A stretch of 64,000 nt of DNA from Cerioporus squamosus (Eukaryota; Basidiomycota; Agaricomycetes; Polyporales; Polyporaceae), in the NCBI GenBank assembly GCA_022592435.1, contig JABYQS010000058.1:62001-126000 (forward strand). Reading direction: 5' to 3'. The notes beneath the pieces were generated by a model. That model ran no database searches. It saw only the letters and a list, made by a program, of their open reading frames with translations, and was not told where the DNA came from. The translations under genes were made by a program, and so were the position numbers. Of the stretch, positions 1-13,251 are shown one piece after another. How positions within the stretch are numbered: position 1 is the first letter of the stretch; each line of letters starts with the position of its first letter.

Positions 1-3000
1 GTTCTACCACTACCACTACCAACCCCATCCCCCTCCCCATCTCCTTCCCTCACCCATCTAGTCTCGCATCTGCTGTATCTCTTGTATCATATTCGCGCGT
101 ATCGCTAGCTATATCTCACACGCTGCCGTCGCTGTCGCTGTCACTGTTATCGCTACTTCCCACTTCATCCCTCGAACCTCGAACTCCATACGAACGAAGT
201 CTCGGAAGTCGCACTGTAGTCGCTGTAGCCTGTACGCTATCTGTTGTTGTCGTCGCGGACGAATGCTATCGCTCTGTTATTAACACTGACTTGCGCGGCG
301 GACCTAGCATGTTGCAGGACGTACAGAGAGGATTTAGCAGATCCCGAAGGCAAGTAAGTCGGACGAGCTATGTACTACGTGCCTTGCATATCTTCCCGTC
401 ACGCTGGCTGAGGCGGACACAAGGTCGACGGGATCATGAAGCCTGAGGCACCTATATGTTCTTGCCTTCGTAATGAACGCGGCATCGCGGCGAAGTACTC
501 AAACGTACAGGATATAAGTCTCATGCGTCGGACGACTCATGCACGAACTGTCCTGTCCCAAGTCGTCGGCTGCGCATTGCGCCAGCTCTTGACGGGATTT
601 CGGGCGAGTATGATGCACGCGCTTGTCCGTTCAGGGGTGTAGTACCATGAGCCTCGACATTGCATATGAAGACCACGAGTTGGTATGGAGGTACATAGAA
701 TCAAGCCAACACAAGGATCCGACCTCCGAGGAGCAAGGACGATGACCGACTCCCTAGTGCCCCAAAGGCACCACGTTGTGATTCCCGAGCGTCCCGCGAG
801 GCTCAGCAGGGCAGTAGAACTGCCAAACGGTGAACGAACGCCGGCAATGGTGCAATTGCAGTACTGTTCCAGTATAGCTCAGTAGAGACTATGTACCGAT
901 CTGGGAGTCCCGCCATGTCTCTGATGGAGATCGCATCTCGCGCATCGCGGGTAAACTACCAATCCTGGTGATGGAAGATGGAGTTGGAGGCTTGTGAGCA
1001 ACCCAAGAGCACTCAAGCTCGAGTTGCAGTAGCAGGAGGGCGTGCCATCTATCAGCACGTCGAATCACGAGGACCTGCGCATCAGCATTACATGCCGGAT
1101 ATATCCAAGAGCGGCGGGACAGGGCAGGACAAAGCGAGCGATAATCTGCAGGACTTACGTTATGTCGATCGCAATGTAGTACTGAGTAGCGCATAAGTAT
1201 GCTGTATTCTGTAGCGCAGACTGATCAGGGCCTAGAGGTGTGCATGGCAGGTGAAGATCGGAACAGACCTTGTAAGAGTAAGTGCCAGCTCCAGCGGGCC
1301 GTGGTACAGCCATGCGGTCCGCCATCCGGTCGTCGACGACAGATGTCAGAACACACATGCAAATGAAGCCAGTGAATGAGAGAGGGCGCAGGGCTAGAAC
1401 CGCCAGAGCTTAGCGAGCTCCCCGAGATATTTGCTGCGCGCGATCTGAAGCAGAACATTGAGTCCGGCCGCGATGCCGTGCGTCTTTGGAATGGCAGGAG
1501 ACACCCTCGAGATTCGACCATCCCTGATATATGCAGGGAGGCCGGTGCGTATCGTTGCTTTGGGCGCATCTTATGGAGCTGCACGAGTGAGTTAGCATGA
1601 GTACAAGACACTCGAATTGTACGGAGATTCTGCATACAACCTAAAGGAGCATGGCAAGGCTTACCTTCACGGAAGCCTGTCATCAGGTCTGCCATTGTGG
1701 AAGGCAGCCGCAGGACTTGCGGTAGGGAGACAGAGACTACCCGGAATGGCTATACAGACCTCGCGGGCAGGCACTAGAGGGATGACTTGCACGACCCCAC
1801 ATGTTGAACTACCAGCGTGCTCTTCCGGCAGATACTAGCGGACAACCCACGAGTCTCCAAAGCACGATAACGACAACAGTGGCTGTTCAATAGACCGATC
1901 AGCGATGGACTATGAAACATACACACAACGCACAAACAGGCGCACCGATTGAACAGAATCCGAAGTCGTCGAAACACCCGACCCACTGACAAGCCGAGGC
2001 CGAGCATGAGCGTGCGCTGGCTGCGTACTTACATACACTTTGCTTCGCATGTCCGAAAGGAGCAAGCTTGAAGCCCCGGCTCGTCGCCAACAGCGCAGGA
2101 TAGAAACAGCGCGTCATGATGAGGTTTTACAAAGCCCCGACGAGCGGCCAGCGACCCAACGTAATAGCCCTGAGTGCGTGGGTTCCAGTGGGAGCGGCCG
2201 CCACAAAGATAGCTGCATGATGAACCAATGTATCAGTAAATCGCTGTCACCGGACGGGCACGGGCGGAACAGCAGCAAGCATTGCTGCCAGCACGTCATA
2301 CCTTCATAGGTCGCAGGCATCCACTCGAGCCTGGACGCGGAAGAGAGGATCCGAAGTATACTCGACTGACTTGAGTCTTGCGAACGGAACGCAGTCCTGC
2401 CAAGGACACGCGCTCCGAGCAGCACTGTCGATTTGTCAAGCCCCGCTAGACGCCGCCGACATGTCAAGACGCGTATGCTGGCGACGTTGTACTGCAGGCT
2501 AAGTGCCGAGTCCCGAAGACACTTGCGACGTTCCTCGTCTGGGCCGTCCTGCACCGGCGCATCACATGTACTGCATCAATGAAAGTTCGCGTAGAGCGCT
2601 GTTCAGGGGCCCGGATGTGTCGAGGAACTGTGCAGAGGAGAGCGAGGAACTGGCTGAAGTTTAGCGGAAGTCGGGAACGTCGCAACGTGACGCGTTTGAA
2701 GACTCAAGGGGAAGGGAGATCACCGGGCTAGTGGTTTCAATCAGTGTTACGAACCTACGTGATGCAGGAATGCGCACGGCGTCCAGTGGAGGCTTGCACT
2801 TAAGATACCGAAGACCATGCGTATGGTTTAGCGAAGCGCTCACTCGTTGTAAGTTGCTCCGTCCTCCCGGCCTCATACGGCCTGCGCACAAACCAACGCA
2901 GGACACTGTATGACGAGCGCGCAGCCAAATTTCGATAGGCCGGGACGCCCGGCTAGACATCAGGCCCGGCTGCTGGGGAACCGACCATGTCCACGCGCGA

Positions 3001-6000
3001 AAAAGTGCGACGGTGGTGAGAGTGCGGGCGTTGCGGGAACCGCGGCGTCCACACTTGGCGTGACATTGATTGCGAATGCTGTGTACGCCGAGGACGGGCG
3101 CGACTCCATTGCCAACGTCGGGACACACATCTAGTCCGGAAAACGCGGGGAGCTGGATGCAGGGACGAAGAGAACTGAGGCGTGTCGTCAGAATCGGTAC
3201 CGGCAACATGCCTACGGCCGAGTCCGAGTCCGGGGAGCGAACGTTGTCATTGGGATATTGTCCAGACTGGTTCGGAAGCTCTGCGCTAGCAGCGATGGAG
3301 GGCCGTAGACTGTAATTGGAAGGTAAGATCAGGGTCCGTTGCTAACCAACGAAAGAGGACCATAGCTTTACAGGATTGCTCGGGGCGGCAGGGCTGGATC
3401 GGACAAAATGGCAGCGGAAGGACGAGTTAGCCTGATGCAGTGTGCGGACCGTTCATTCACCCAGTGTGGTGGGAGGAGGGCGTAAGACGGTTGCGCGATG
3501 TCAACGAACGCAGAGCGTTCCTGGCTGACGCATGTCGCGCGCAAATGCAATTGTCAACCATACGTCGCATTACAGAGGTGAAGATCCGTACTTCAGAGCG
3601 AATTACGGCGACGTACCGCACAGAGAGGATGGACGCTCGAGACGTGTGCCAAACTTGACGAATTAGGGTCATTGAGTAACGGGCATTGATGTGCTTGGCA
3701 CGTCCTTCAAGACATCCGTACCTCCTGCGCCGAGTAGCGTCCAGCTTGCTATGCGGTTCCTGCGCAGCAGCTATACGGTGAGCCGAGGTAGGATGATCAT
3801 TCTCCTGCTCTGAAACGACCTACCGAAGACAAAGCGAAGATGTCAGTCAATCAGGGCGGGTATCCACGGGGGTCGCTACCCGCCGCCGCAAGCTTCCGTA
3901 GCCAATGAGAGCCTGTTCAAAAGAGCGTCCCTACCCAATGTCAGGTACGGCGCTAATGTTGATATGGTTGCGCTCTGACAGATTCGAATAGATAGACTTT
4001 CAGGGAGAGGATGCCGTAGGGATGTGTCTCCGACACTGAACTCCGAACACGGATCCGACGATCCCTGTCGAGGGGCCGTTCCGTGAAGTCAGGAAGATGG
4101 TTTAACAAACCCAGGACGTAATCCCTGAACATTGGGACGCCAAAATACCGCCAGCCTCCTCTCCGGTGTTGAGATGATTGGAAATTGGGGTCTGCGGACT
4201 GTAGGTGTGAGCGGCCAGGGCGAGGCTGGGAAACGACCACCCACAGCATAACACATGATTCACAGCGCCGACGACCAACATAACATCAACGGTGCATTCC
4301 GGGGACACTGTTGTGGAACGTAAACCTTGCGCCACCCTGGATGGACGTTCCTTGCATAGAACGTGAGAGCATCGCTCAATGGACCCTAGTTCACGGTCAA
4401 AACGGGCAAAGGCAAGACGCTAGAAGCCAGAAAAAGACTGAACGGATCCATGATCAATCTTGCGGACAAATCAGCGATTCTAGGCTGGCTGATTGGACAT
4501 GCTCCGAGTCTCGATGACAGGAGCGACCCCCATACGAGTCACTGCGGCCCTGTGAGGGCAATGGAGGTTATGGGGCTACCTCAGAGAGTTCCGAACAAGA
4601 ATGTCATTCACTTGACGACTTCGCGGCGAGTCGATGATCAAGAAGCCGACCCACTTAAGACACGTAAGGGGAGGGATGCAAGAATATCGCAGGGTCCATC
4701 CGCGGTAGTAATTGTAACGGAACACCCGTGTCACATGAGACGGTGGAGAGACGTACCGTAGAACTAAGTCATGTCTGCATATTCATGGACATTTACCGCA
4801 ATGGGCATTGATGACCATTGAGGCGGCGGATTGCAATCTCGCTTGTCGCAGGATCTAGACACGCAGTCGATAGTACGGTCCCGGGGGATTGCGATGGGAT
4901 AGTTTGTCAGGGCATGGCTACTAGACACAAAAACGGGTTAGCACGAGAGCTACTCACGCACAGCCTACGGAGAAGATATCAAAAGGGTCTTACGAAGGCG
5001 CTCCAAGGTTGCAATAGACAAGGAATGGGTTCGTGATGAAGCGAGAAGCCCTGCCGCCGAGGCGTCTCCGAAGAGCGGATAGAGAGTGAAACGACATACC
5101 GTGCACGACAGGCAAGTAGTAACGGCATGGGTATTGCCAGCGCAGCGCACTAGAATGCAGAACCTGCATAAATGGTCAGTTGATGACAAGACAGACAGGG
5201 ACTTGGGCGATACCTGCAAGGCGTCTCATCTAAGCCATACAAGGAGATTTGCATCCCAGTGCTTGAGGGGCACTGTCCTGGACGGCAAAGTTCTTTGCCG
5301 GATGCAGATGCATGGACTGCTTGGTCGATGCTCAACGTAAAGAGCAAAGGGGTGACGAGTTCACAGCGTCCGCAGCGGCTAGCTCGGGTGCATGCATCAC
5401 ATCGTGCAAATCTCCTGAAGCCTGGTATCTCGGCAGATAACTGAGTATTGAGTTGGCGGTTGCACAGAGCTCGGCTGGCAAAATACAGAGAAACGAAAGA
5501 TATAACAACTTACCGTCGAATTGCCGGCGTGCAGAGCACGGGTCGGATGGCGATGTGAGCAGCGCTGGCCCGGGGAAAGGGAGCCTGTGGGACCGGATAC
5601 ATGACTGAATCAGCGCATCAAACAATGCCTCCGAAAGATTCAGGAGGCGGGGCAGCCCCCGCTGCCTCTTGTGAGACATACCAGGCGATGAGATTGACCA
5701 CAGCAGGGGAGGGGAGGCTCGCGGAGATCGCGATAACGATTATAGCACAGGAAGCGAGGGTGGCTTCGTGGATCTTGGTTAAGCCGTTGGTTCTCGCAAT
5801 CAGGTTGCTTCGGGGGTTCTGAGGTGCCTCGTGGCCTGGTATTGCTTCCAGAGCAGAAGACAGAAGGACGAGTGAGGCCGGGAAGGAGATGGTGATGGAC
5901 AAGTCCAGACAAGCCCGCTTCTAGATGCCTACGCCGTCGTGGCACACCCGACACGCGACTCTTGACGCCGGCCCGCCAACTCGTCCGGCGCCTCTTCCTC

Positions 6001-6012
6001 TCGCTGTCTCCC
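1..6012. other. Long stretch without a recognisable gene
   Basis: The first 180 bases are pyrimidine-rich, with short ctacca and tcgctg repeats. From about 250 to 5,900 stop codons fall in all six frames at near-random density. The longest open frames (for example 2661-3209 minus, 182 codons) have no domain, no low-complexity coding signature and no convincing intron pattern. I see no tRNA, no inverted terminal repeats and no transposase remnant. Confidence 0.5.
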
Positions 6013-6710
6013 ATGTCCTCTCGTGCGTCCCCGTCCCGGGTCTCCTTCTCTGCCGTCACCCCCAACAACCTCGGTGTGTTCTTTTGAAACCCTGTGCTCG
6101 TTTGCGACGCTAAAACATCGCTAGGCACCGTCCGGAAGCTCAACTCCGTCCTCTTCCCCATCAAATACAGCGAGAAGTTCTACAATGACATAGTCCAGCC
6201 CCAGGCCGAGGACTTCTGTCAGCTGAGTGCGTGTCTCCATTGTTCTAGTTACCAGAAGATGCTCACCGACTCTCTCAGTCTACTACAATGACATACCGAT
6301 CGGGACCATGTGCTGCAGAATAGAGACGAAGGACGGGGAGGCGAGGCTTTACCTCATGACGCTTGGAGTGCTCGCGGTGAGTCTAATACATATCGCAATC
6401 TCGCCTACTCCGATGCCTATCTGGTCCCTTTCTCGTCTCCTCTGCGCAGCCGTACCGTTCCAGGGGTATTGGGTCTCAGAGTCTCCAACATCTCATCGAT
6501 GCGGCCGCTGCGCACGCGAAGCCCAAAATCACTGCGATCTACCTCCACGTCCAGGTCTCCAATGGCGAAGCAAAACAGTTCTATGAGCGTCACGGCTTCA
6601 AGGAAGTCGGTCTGTTCGAGAACTACTACAAGAAGATTACCCCACACGATGCATGGATACTGCAGCGAGACATCGAGCCATCCAAGGGTGCGGAGGGCAA
6701 GTGTTTGTGA
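6013..6710 (+). CDS. NAA50: N-alpha-acetyltransferase 50 (NAA50/San type)
   Basis: GNAT-fold enzyme of the NAA50/San family, expected to acetylate Met-starting N-termini and to act with the NatA complex on the ribosome and in sister-chromatid cohesion (family knowledge). Four exons close in phase: 6013-6073, 6125-6226, 6279-6376 and 6450-6710, giving 173 residues, the usual length. Visible hallmarks are LNSVLFPIKYSEKFYND near the N-terminus, YYNDIPIGTMCCR, the acetyl-CoA loop PYRSRGIG (R-x-x-G-x-G), YLHVQVSN, and the C-terminal FYERHGFKEV followed by NYYKKI. These align block by block with the animal San/NAA50 pattern. The start at 6013 is the first ATG of the exon that splices in frame into the conserved part. 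Its neighbours are unrelated. Confidence 0.9.
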
Positions 6711-7012
6711 TAGATATGATTGCACGATACTAGTAGTAAGATACATTTACTGCGAGTCTACGCAAACTACAGAGCAGGCTGACATCTACCTGACCTCGCA
6801 GTGATGTCCGTGTCACGATACTTTTACAATGCGTGTACCAATACACCTAAGACACAAGTGGCGCATAACATAAGTCAAGACGCGGAGATGTAGGCTAAGT
6901 CTCGTGCCGGAAATTAGTGAGTGTATGTTCTGCGAATGAGCGGTTAGCTTGCGATGTCACCCTCTACACCGGAAGACGTAAGACGTACAGAGATATCATC
7001 CGACGAGGAACC
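6711..7012. other. Convergent intergenic spacer
   Basis: Lies between the NAA50 stop and the stop of the minus-strand zinc-finger gene. It should hold the 3' ends of both transcripts. I see no ORF or repeat in it. Confidence 0.5.
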
Positions 7013-7899
7013 TTAGGAACTGCTCTCGTCAATGCCACATCGCTTGACGAGCTGGAGGCACCGATCAGCGTGGGGACGACGAAGATGCAGCCGGACATTC
7101 ATACCTGATGCCTCTTCAGAGCGTCCTTCCTCGTGAACGTCTTCCCGCACCCGCCGTTGCAGAAGAACGGCTTCTCTCCTGTGTGCGTGTCGCGGTGCCG
7201 CTTGAGGTCGTGCTGGCGATTGAACGACAGCGCGCACAAGTCGCACGCGAACGGTCGCGGGGGAGAAGCGGGATACTGGGACGGGCTGACCGGACCCTGG
7301 CTGTACGCAGTCTGCGAACCGTACTGTGCGGTTGCCATGTTGGACATTGCCGAGGAAGACTGCGGAGATGACGACAGTGGCGCTCCGTACGAGTGCGCGG
7401 CCATGGCTTGTTGGGCGTATGCATGCGAGTGTGTCGGGGAGTGCGGGAGCGGATGCGAGGATGAGTGCGAGTAGGAGTGTGAGTGCGAGCGGGGCGCCAC
7501 CGCGCCGTGGCTGCCATGATGGCTGTCCACGCTGTACGCGCCGTACTGCGACATGGAGGAGATGGACGAACGCCGGTCCGATGTCGGCAGATGGGAGTAG
7601 TGTATCTGACTGTCCGCGACGTGATACTGCGCTGCGAATGCCTGGGCCTGTGCCGACATGGCGTCGTACGGGGCCACGGACTGGGGGGAATGGGATGTGG
7701 CGCGAAGTGAAGGGTGGCCCTGGTACGAGGAGTAGTGGTCTTGGGACGCGTAGCCGGTGGGGTATTGTCCGGTGCCCGTCCACTGGGAGGCGAGCGCGAC
7801 GTTCGTGCTTGGAGGATAGGGCTGAGCGCGTCTGTCCGACATTGAGAGGGACCAGAGCTGCGAGGCTAATGCGAGGAAAGGAGAGTGATCGCCATTCAT
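7013..7899 (-). CDS. C2H2 zinc-finger transcription factor (two fingers at C-terminus)
   Basis: Likely nuclear DNA-binding regulator. A long Ser/His/Tyr/Gln/Pro-rich region, typical of a disordered activation region, is followed by two C-terminal C2H2 fingers: CDLCALSFNRQHDLKRHRDTH, then the TGEKP linker and CNGGCGKTFTRKDALKRHQ. Finger 2 is completed by a short second exon: the first exon ends at 7105, the intron is 7104-7052, and exon 2 (7051-7013) encodes LVKRCGIDESSS. The RQHDLKRH and GCGKTFTRKDALKRH blocks resemble fingers 2 and 3 of Crz1-type calcineurin-responsive factors, but no calcineurin docking site can be proved. In-frame Met codons lie at 7899 and 7842; a possible acceptor just before 7842 makes the shorter 258-residue start plausible. 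The target genes are unknown. Confidence 0.8.
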
Positions 7900-7929
7900 A
7901 TGTACTCCTTGAAGGCGCTCACCCCGCAA

Positions 7930-9818
7930 GGGCGGGAGACATACCCAGGCACAATCTCACTGCCACAAAGACGACGGGCTCGGAGCTGGCAGGACTGAAG
8001 CGCGAACGCTATGACAAGAAACTTACAAAAATATTGTGCGAGGCAAAAAGAGTAAAGTGCAACAACGATGATCTGTCATTCGGTGAATGATGCCGTACCA
8101 ACGGGGACCACCATAAAGAGTTAGGCCCCAGACCCGGCATCTGGGATATTGCACAGAGTCTTATGCTTGAGCGAGACGCAGAAAATACCGTAGCTCGCCG
8201 CGCAAATATCCTTGCAATCTAGCCATAAACCGGTGTTCGGCGCGCGCCCGATCATCTGTCTGCCAGGAACGCGCGACGACTATGACCCGGAAGTCCGAAA
8301 CAATCCCTGCTCCCGCTCCTCCGAGGGGGGCGGCCTGGCCACCTCGTCAATACTGTATCAGTCGTATGTTACAAGCCACTGCATCGTGTCTACTCAACTC
8401 CAGCCTTCTCCCCGTCGCAAATATGATTATGAGTCGTCGACAGGGCTTCTCGACGCGTTCGAGAATGACCGCATTCGGTCCGCAGTAGTCTTCGCACCGG
8501 CCTACCCCTTTCACCACACTCGTACTCCCGCGCCGCCACGGCAGATGCCTGCAGAGTTCAAACCACTGCGAGGACACCTCGGGTGGCCTTCAGATTGGCG
8601 CTTCGGCTATGCAGCAAGGTTATACGCAAAAAACTGAGGCTGGCGACGAGAACCCCATATCATGATGTGATGCTCCGGAGGGTGCGCGCACAATTTCGTC
8701 AGACCTCTTTTGCGCTGCAGGCTCGCAGCCTGACATCAATATATCGCAGCGCGTCCTGTCAACGGTCTCGCCAATCGCGAGGATTGTGCGTTAGAGTTAC
8801 GGCACCAAGATCGTTGTGTCGCTCCCGCCACCAAGCTACCGTGGCGTCGGGCTACTTGGCGTCTATCGGTGTGGACGCTACGAAATGCGCACACACCGAG
8901 GAGGGTCGGAAGATGGCGACATCGCATAAACGCACTCACCGACGTGCGCAGGCGCTGCCCAGGGCGGGCCACAGCACAGACAGTGACATCACATCCCTAG
9001 CAACCCTCGACGACAGCGCAGATTATGGGCCGGAGTGACTGTAGCTCTTGTCAGAACACGCGATGGGGTATTGGAGTCAGCAACGCACCCCCCAAAGCGA
9101 GCTTCCAAGCATCCCGGACCGCCTGAATGTTCGGCAGCTGCAAAGGAGCTGGGTCATCCTGAATATCGTGATGGCTGCTCGTCATAGGAGACGCGAGTTA
9201 TTGCAGTCAAGAAATGTTTCTAGCTGAAAGGGGGATGGCGGGACCGAGCTCGGCGGGAAGGAGCGGGCGACATACCGTGATTCGTGATCGCGGGGAAAAC
9301 TATACTATTGCTGTTTCGAGGTGCAAATGGTTCAGGTACTCGTATGGCCGATCACTTTGAACAGGACCCCTACCTGGTCATCGTATCCCCGATTCCGCTG
9401 AGACCGATACCGGATGCCACCCTGTGATTTAATTTAGGGGATCGCTAGCACCACGAGGACGGGGACAGCTGCAGATAGGCGAGTATACTTCCCGGGAACG
9501 GAGTCCTAGGCAGGAAGTTTAGCGACCCTTTTGTGCTTGAGGTTATGTGCTCCGTGGATGTCGTTGTCGTCGGGCAGCGTCCAGGGCGATGGAGGGTCTG
9601 TGCATGTGAACCTCAGAACGCTTACTGCCGTATGCGGCAAGAGCGCTGACAAAAGAAGCGCCGCCCGGTTGGTTTGAACCGCACGGCCACGACGCCAGCT
9701 TGACCTCATCCGCCCTCTTTCTCTCAAGCCTCGCTCGCAACAGCGCGGCTGGTAAACCCCTTATCGGAATAGACTGACGTATGCCAGGATCCTGACCTTC
9801 CGGCCGCTGCGCAGATAC
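7930..9818. other. Spacer without clear gene
   Basis: Upstream region shared by the divergent zinc-finger gene and the DNA ligase gene. Open frames such as 8212-8637 (+) show no domain or coding bias. The last 300 bases should hold the ligase promoter; I see no clear TATA box and no ACGCGT box there. Confidence 0.4.
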
Positions 9819-12800
9819 ATGTTTTTGAGTTTTCCAAATCTACTCCAACGTTGTACCAGGATGCCCAAACGTTCTCTAGCCTCCGCGTCGGCTTCTCCCA
9901 AGAAGAAAGCTAAGGTTTCAGCAGCGGGGCAATCCAGACTCGACTCCTTCTTTGGCGCTTCGTCCAATCTGCCGAATCCGGCGGGTCCATCCCAACCTTC
10001 CGGGTCCAAGTCAGAGGCCTCGACGTCCGCCAGTCTCGCACCACCTCTCCAGAAAGATACTGAGGCTTTGACAGACGAAGAGGTCGCCTGGGCTCTTGCA
10101 ACTGCGGACGGGCTTGACTTGGAGGCACTCCGACAGCTGGAGTCTCGCGGAAGCAGTGCGCATCTGTCAGGAGCGCCTGCCCGCCACGACAGTACACATC
10201 TTGAGGTGATAGACGTCGATGCCTTCAGCGACGAAAGCTTGCCGGAAAAGACTCACCGTTCTCGACGGGCCACACCCGCTTCGACAGCGCCGCCGAGCGT
10301 CGTCCGGTCGCCCAGCGTGCCTCGCTCGCCGGCCCCCGCCCGCACTCAGCGTACTACGATCGGCAACGCCCTTCCGTCGGAGAGTCCGACATATCAACCC
10401 CTGAATGTCGATCCCCCGACATACGATCTCGACTGCGCGCCATGGCCAGCCAACGCACCCGTCCCGTACTCGTTCCTGGCCCACACACTCGCGACGCTGT
10501 CTGGGACGCGTTCCCGCATCGCCAAGCTAGACACCCTGACAAATGCGTTACGCACTATTTGCCAACAACATCCTCAGTCCCTGCTGCCGGCTCTGTATCT
10601 GTTATCCAATTCACTTTCGCCGCCTTATTCTCCAATAGAATTGGGCCTGGGGCCGTCTATCATCTCGAAGGCTATTCAGCATGTTTCCGGACTCAGCTCA
10701 ACTGCCCTGAAACGCCTGTATAACCAGACCGGCGATCCAGGTAAGCTCCAGGCAATCCCCGGCGGTCGAGCGCTGACGCGGTGTGTCTCTGATGCAGGCG
10801 ATGTCGCGTTCGAAGCCAAATCGAACGTTCGGACCCTCATCCCACATCCACTCCTACTCATCACCGGGGTGTATGATTCTTTGCTGAAAATTGCCCATGC
10901 GAAAGGGTCTGGCGCCGCTAAGACGAAACAGGCTATCGTTGAGAAGCTGCTCGTTGCTGCGCGAGGAGAGGAGACGCGTTTCCTTGTTCGCACCCTTGGA
11001 CAGAACCTCCGTGTGGGTGCTGTCAGGACCGTCCTCGCAGCGCTGGCGAGAGCGATGGTTCTCACTCCACCGCCGATGGTCACCGCACCAATCGCAAATG
11101 ATTCTCCCTTCCGCGTTAGTGCAGAGACCCTCGCTGGAGTCAAACCTCTCAACCCAAAGAAGAAGGTCGCCGACGGAGCCCGCGATGCACTGAACGAAGT
11201 GTACCTTGTCGCGGAAAGTCTGTTAAAGCGGGTTTATGTCCAGCATCCTAACTACGATCACATCGTGAAGGCGCTCTTGGAGGTCGGCCTCGACGGGCTG
11301 GCTGAACAGCTCCCGCTGACGGTCGGTGAGTCCCGCCATCGAGATCAATGCATTTCTTCGCGTTTCATGTTGAGAATGTCCGTGCAGGTGTACCCTTGCT
11401 TCCTACCCTAGGGTCTCCCACCCGTTCCCTTGATGAAATCTATGATCGTCTTGGCTTCTTGCCCTTCACCGCCGAGTTCAAGTATGACGGTCAGCGCGCC
11501 CAAGTACACGCATCACGGGGCGAGAACCACAAGCCGGATGTCAGGATATTTTCCCGTCACCTAGAAGACATGACTGACAAGGCATGCGCGACAATCTTTC
11601 AGCTTCGCCCTGCGGTAATGCTTCGCTGACATTGGCTTGCCTTTATGCAGTATCCCGACGTCGTCTCACTAGTGCAAGAGATATTCAAGTCTTCGCCGCA
11701 GACCGAATCCTTCATCATAGATGCAGAGGTTGTGGCAGTAGACCCTGCAACCGGGACGCTGAAGACGTTCCAAGAATTATCGAACCGCGCCCGCAAAGAT
11801 GTCAAGCTGGATGAAGTTAAGGTCACTGTCTGCGTATTTGCCTTCGATATCATGTTCCTTGACGGTCAGGTGGGTCTTCGGCGTCTTCCGGCATACGTTA
11901 TTCTCTCTCATACGAGGTTGGGCGATAATAGATCTTGCTCGAAAGACCCTTCCGTGAGCGCCGCAACTTGCTCCGGACCCGGTTTCCTCCCTATACGCCA
12001 CCTCAGCAGGGAGCGGCGCGGTTCGATCATGTCAAGAGCGTGGAGAGCGAGGAGGGGCGTGAGGCCGTGGAGGAGTTCTGGCAGACCGCTGTGAACAGCT
12101 CCAGCGAGGGGCTCATGGTAAAGGTTCGTGGAAAGTTTCATGCCATACTCGCCTTGGCCGCTGATGGCCGCACGAACGCACGCAGCTTCTCGATAGCGGT
12201 GAGATTTTGGAAGAACCTAACCAGAAGAAAGACAAACCACGTCGCAAGCCCCTACCTGCCACGTATGAGCCAGGTCAGTCTTTTCACGCTGATGGGTTGC
12301 GTCAAGCCGCGCCATGATCGTGGTCATTGTTATATCCGCGGCATGCTGCGTAGGACCGACCGGGGCTGACGGATTGACGCGTTATTCAGATAAACGGACG
12401 TCCGCATGGCTAAAGCTCAAAAAGGACTATGTTGTCGGGCTCGGCGATAGTCTGGACCTTGTGCCCATCGGTGCGTGGCATGGCAACGGCAGGAAGGCCC
12501 AGTGGTGGAGTCCGATCCTGCTCGCGGTATGGGATGCCGAATCACAGAAGCTCGTGGCAGTGTGCAAGTGCATGTCAGGTATGTCGGCGCATCCCGTATG
12601 GACTAGCATCGGCGCGTGGATATTGAGAGGTTTTAATAGGTTTCTCCGATGCGTTCTATAAGGTGAGAAGACCGCCTTGAGCGGTTCATCATTCGTCGTT
12701 GTCAGCGCTGACCACAGAGCGTCCTTCGCAGAGCCTGCGAGAACGTTACCCCGAAGGTTCAGACACTTGTTCTTCACAGCCCATGTGGCAGCCCGAATGC

Positions 12801-13251
12801 GATATTGGAGGTATGTTTGGTCCCACCCTGTCGCCGGGAAGCCCAGGCTGAAAGGCTGTCGCAACTGCACCATAGGACTTAGGCCGGAAGTATATTTTAA
12901 ACCGCAGGAGGTGTGGGAGATACGGGGTGCCGAGTACGTGAGTTGTGTGCGCGCCGTGCCTTCCTCTAATCAGCCCACAGCATCACTATCAGTCCCGTGT
13001 CGGTCGCCGCCCTAGGCGTGATATCGCAGACGAGGGGGCTGAGTCTCCGGTTCCCTCGTTTCATGTCAGTGCGCGAAGACAAAGGCATCGAAGACGCCAG
13101 CACTCCCGAGTTCCTCGCGAACATGTACCGCACCCAGCAAGCAGCGGGGAAGGACCAGACGGGTGCTGACGAGGGAGAGCTCGTGGACGTCGTGGAGGAG
13201 GGTGAAGATGATGACGAGGAGGAGGCTGATAACTCGGAGGGAGATCTGTAG
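9819..13251 (+). CDS. LIG1: ATP-dependent DNA ligase I
   Basis: Replicative and repair ligase (Cdc9/LIG1 family) that seals Okazaki-fragment nicks using a covalent lysyl-AMP. Eleven exons close in phase (9819-10740, 10798-11325, 11388-11581, 11651-11869, 11932-12123, 12186-12273, 12390-12578, 12640-12662, 12732-12810, 12876-12933, 12981-13251), giving 920 residues. Near the N-terminus a basic KKKAK stretch is followed by a PCNA-binding PIP box, QSRLDSFF. The adenylation motif EFKYDGQRAQVH contains the nucleophilic lysine. Later motifs are FIIDAEVVA, EGLMVK, WLKLKKDYVVGLGDSLDLVPIG and GLSLRFPRF, ending in an acidic tail. Exon 3 ends at a GC donor. The first ATG (9819) encodes a short basic/hydrophobic leader; the second in-frame ATG (9861) gives a 906-residue form beginning MPKRSLAS. 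Confidence 0.95.

Noticed and set aside
870..915. tRNA-like tagctcagtagag
   Set aside because: No matching T-loop and no acceptor stem within 90 bases.
2661..3209. 182-codon minus-strand frame in the left block
   Set aside because: Composition looks random and the plus strand is equally open; expected by chance in 5 kb of GC-rich DNA.
5618..5902. Hydrophobic minus-strand open frame beside NAA50
   Set aside because: It has no ATG (only a TTG at the upstream end), overlaps the NAA50 upstream region and matches no family I know.
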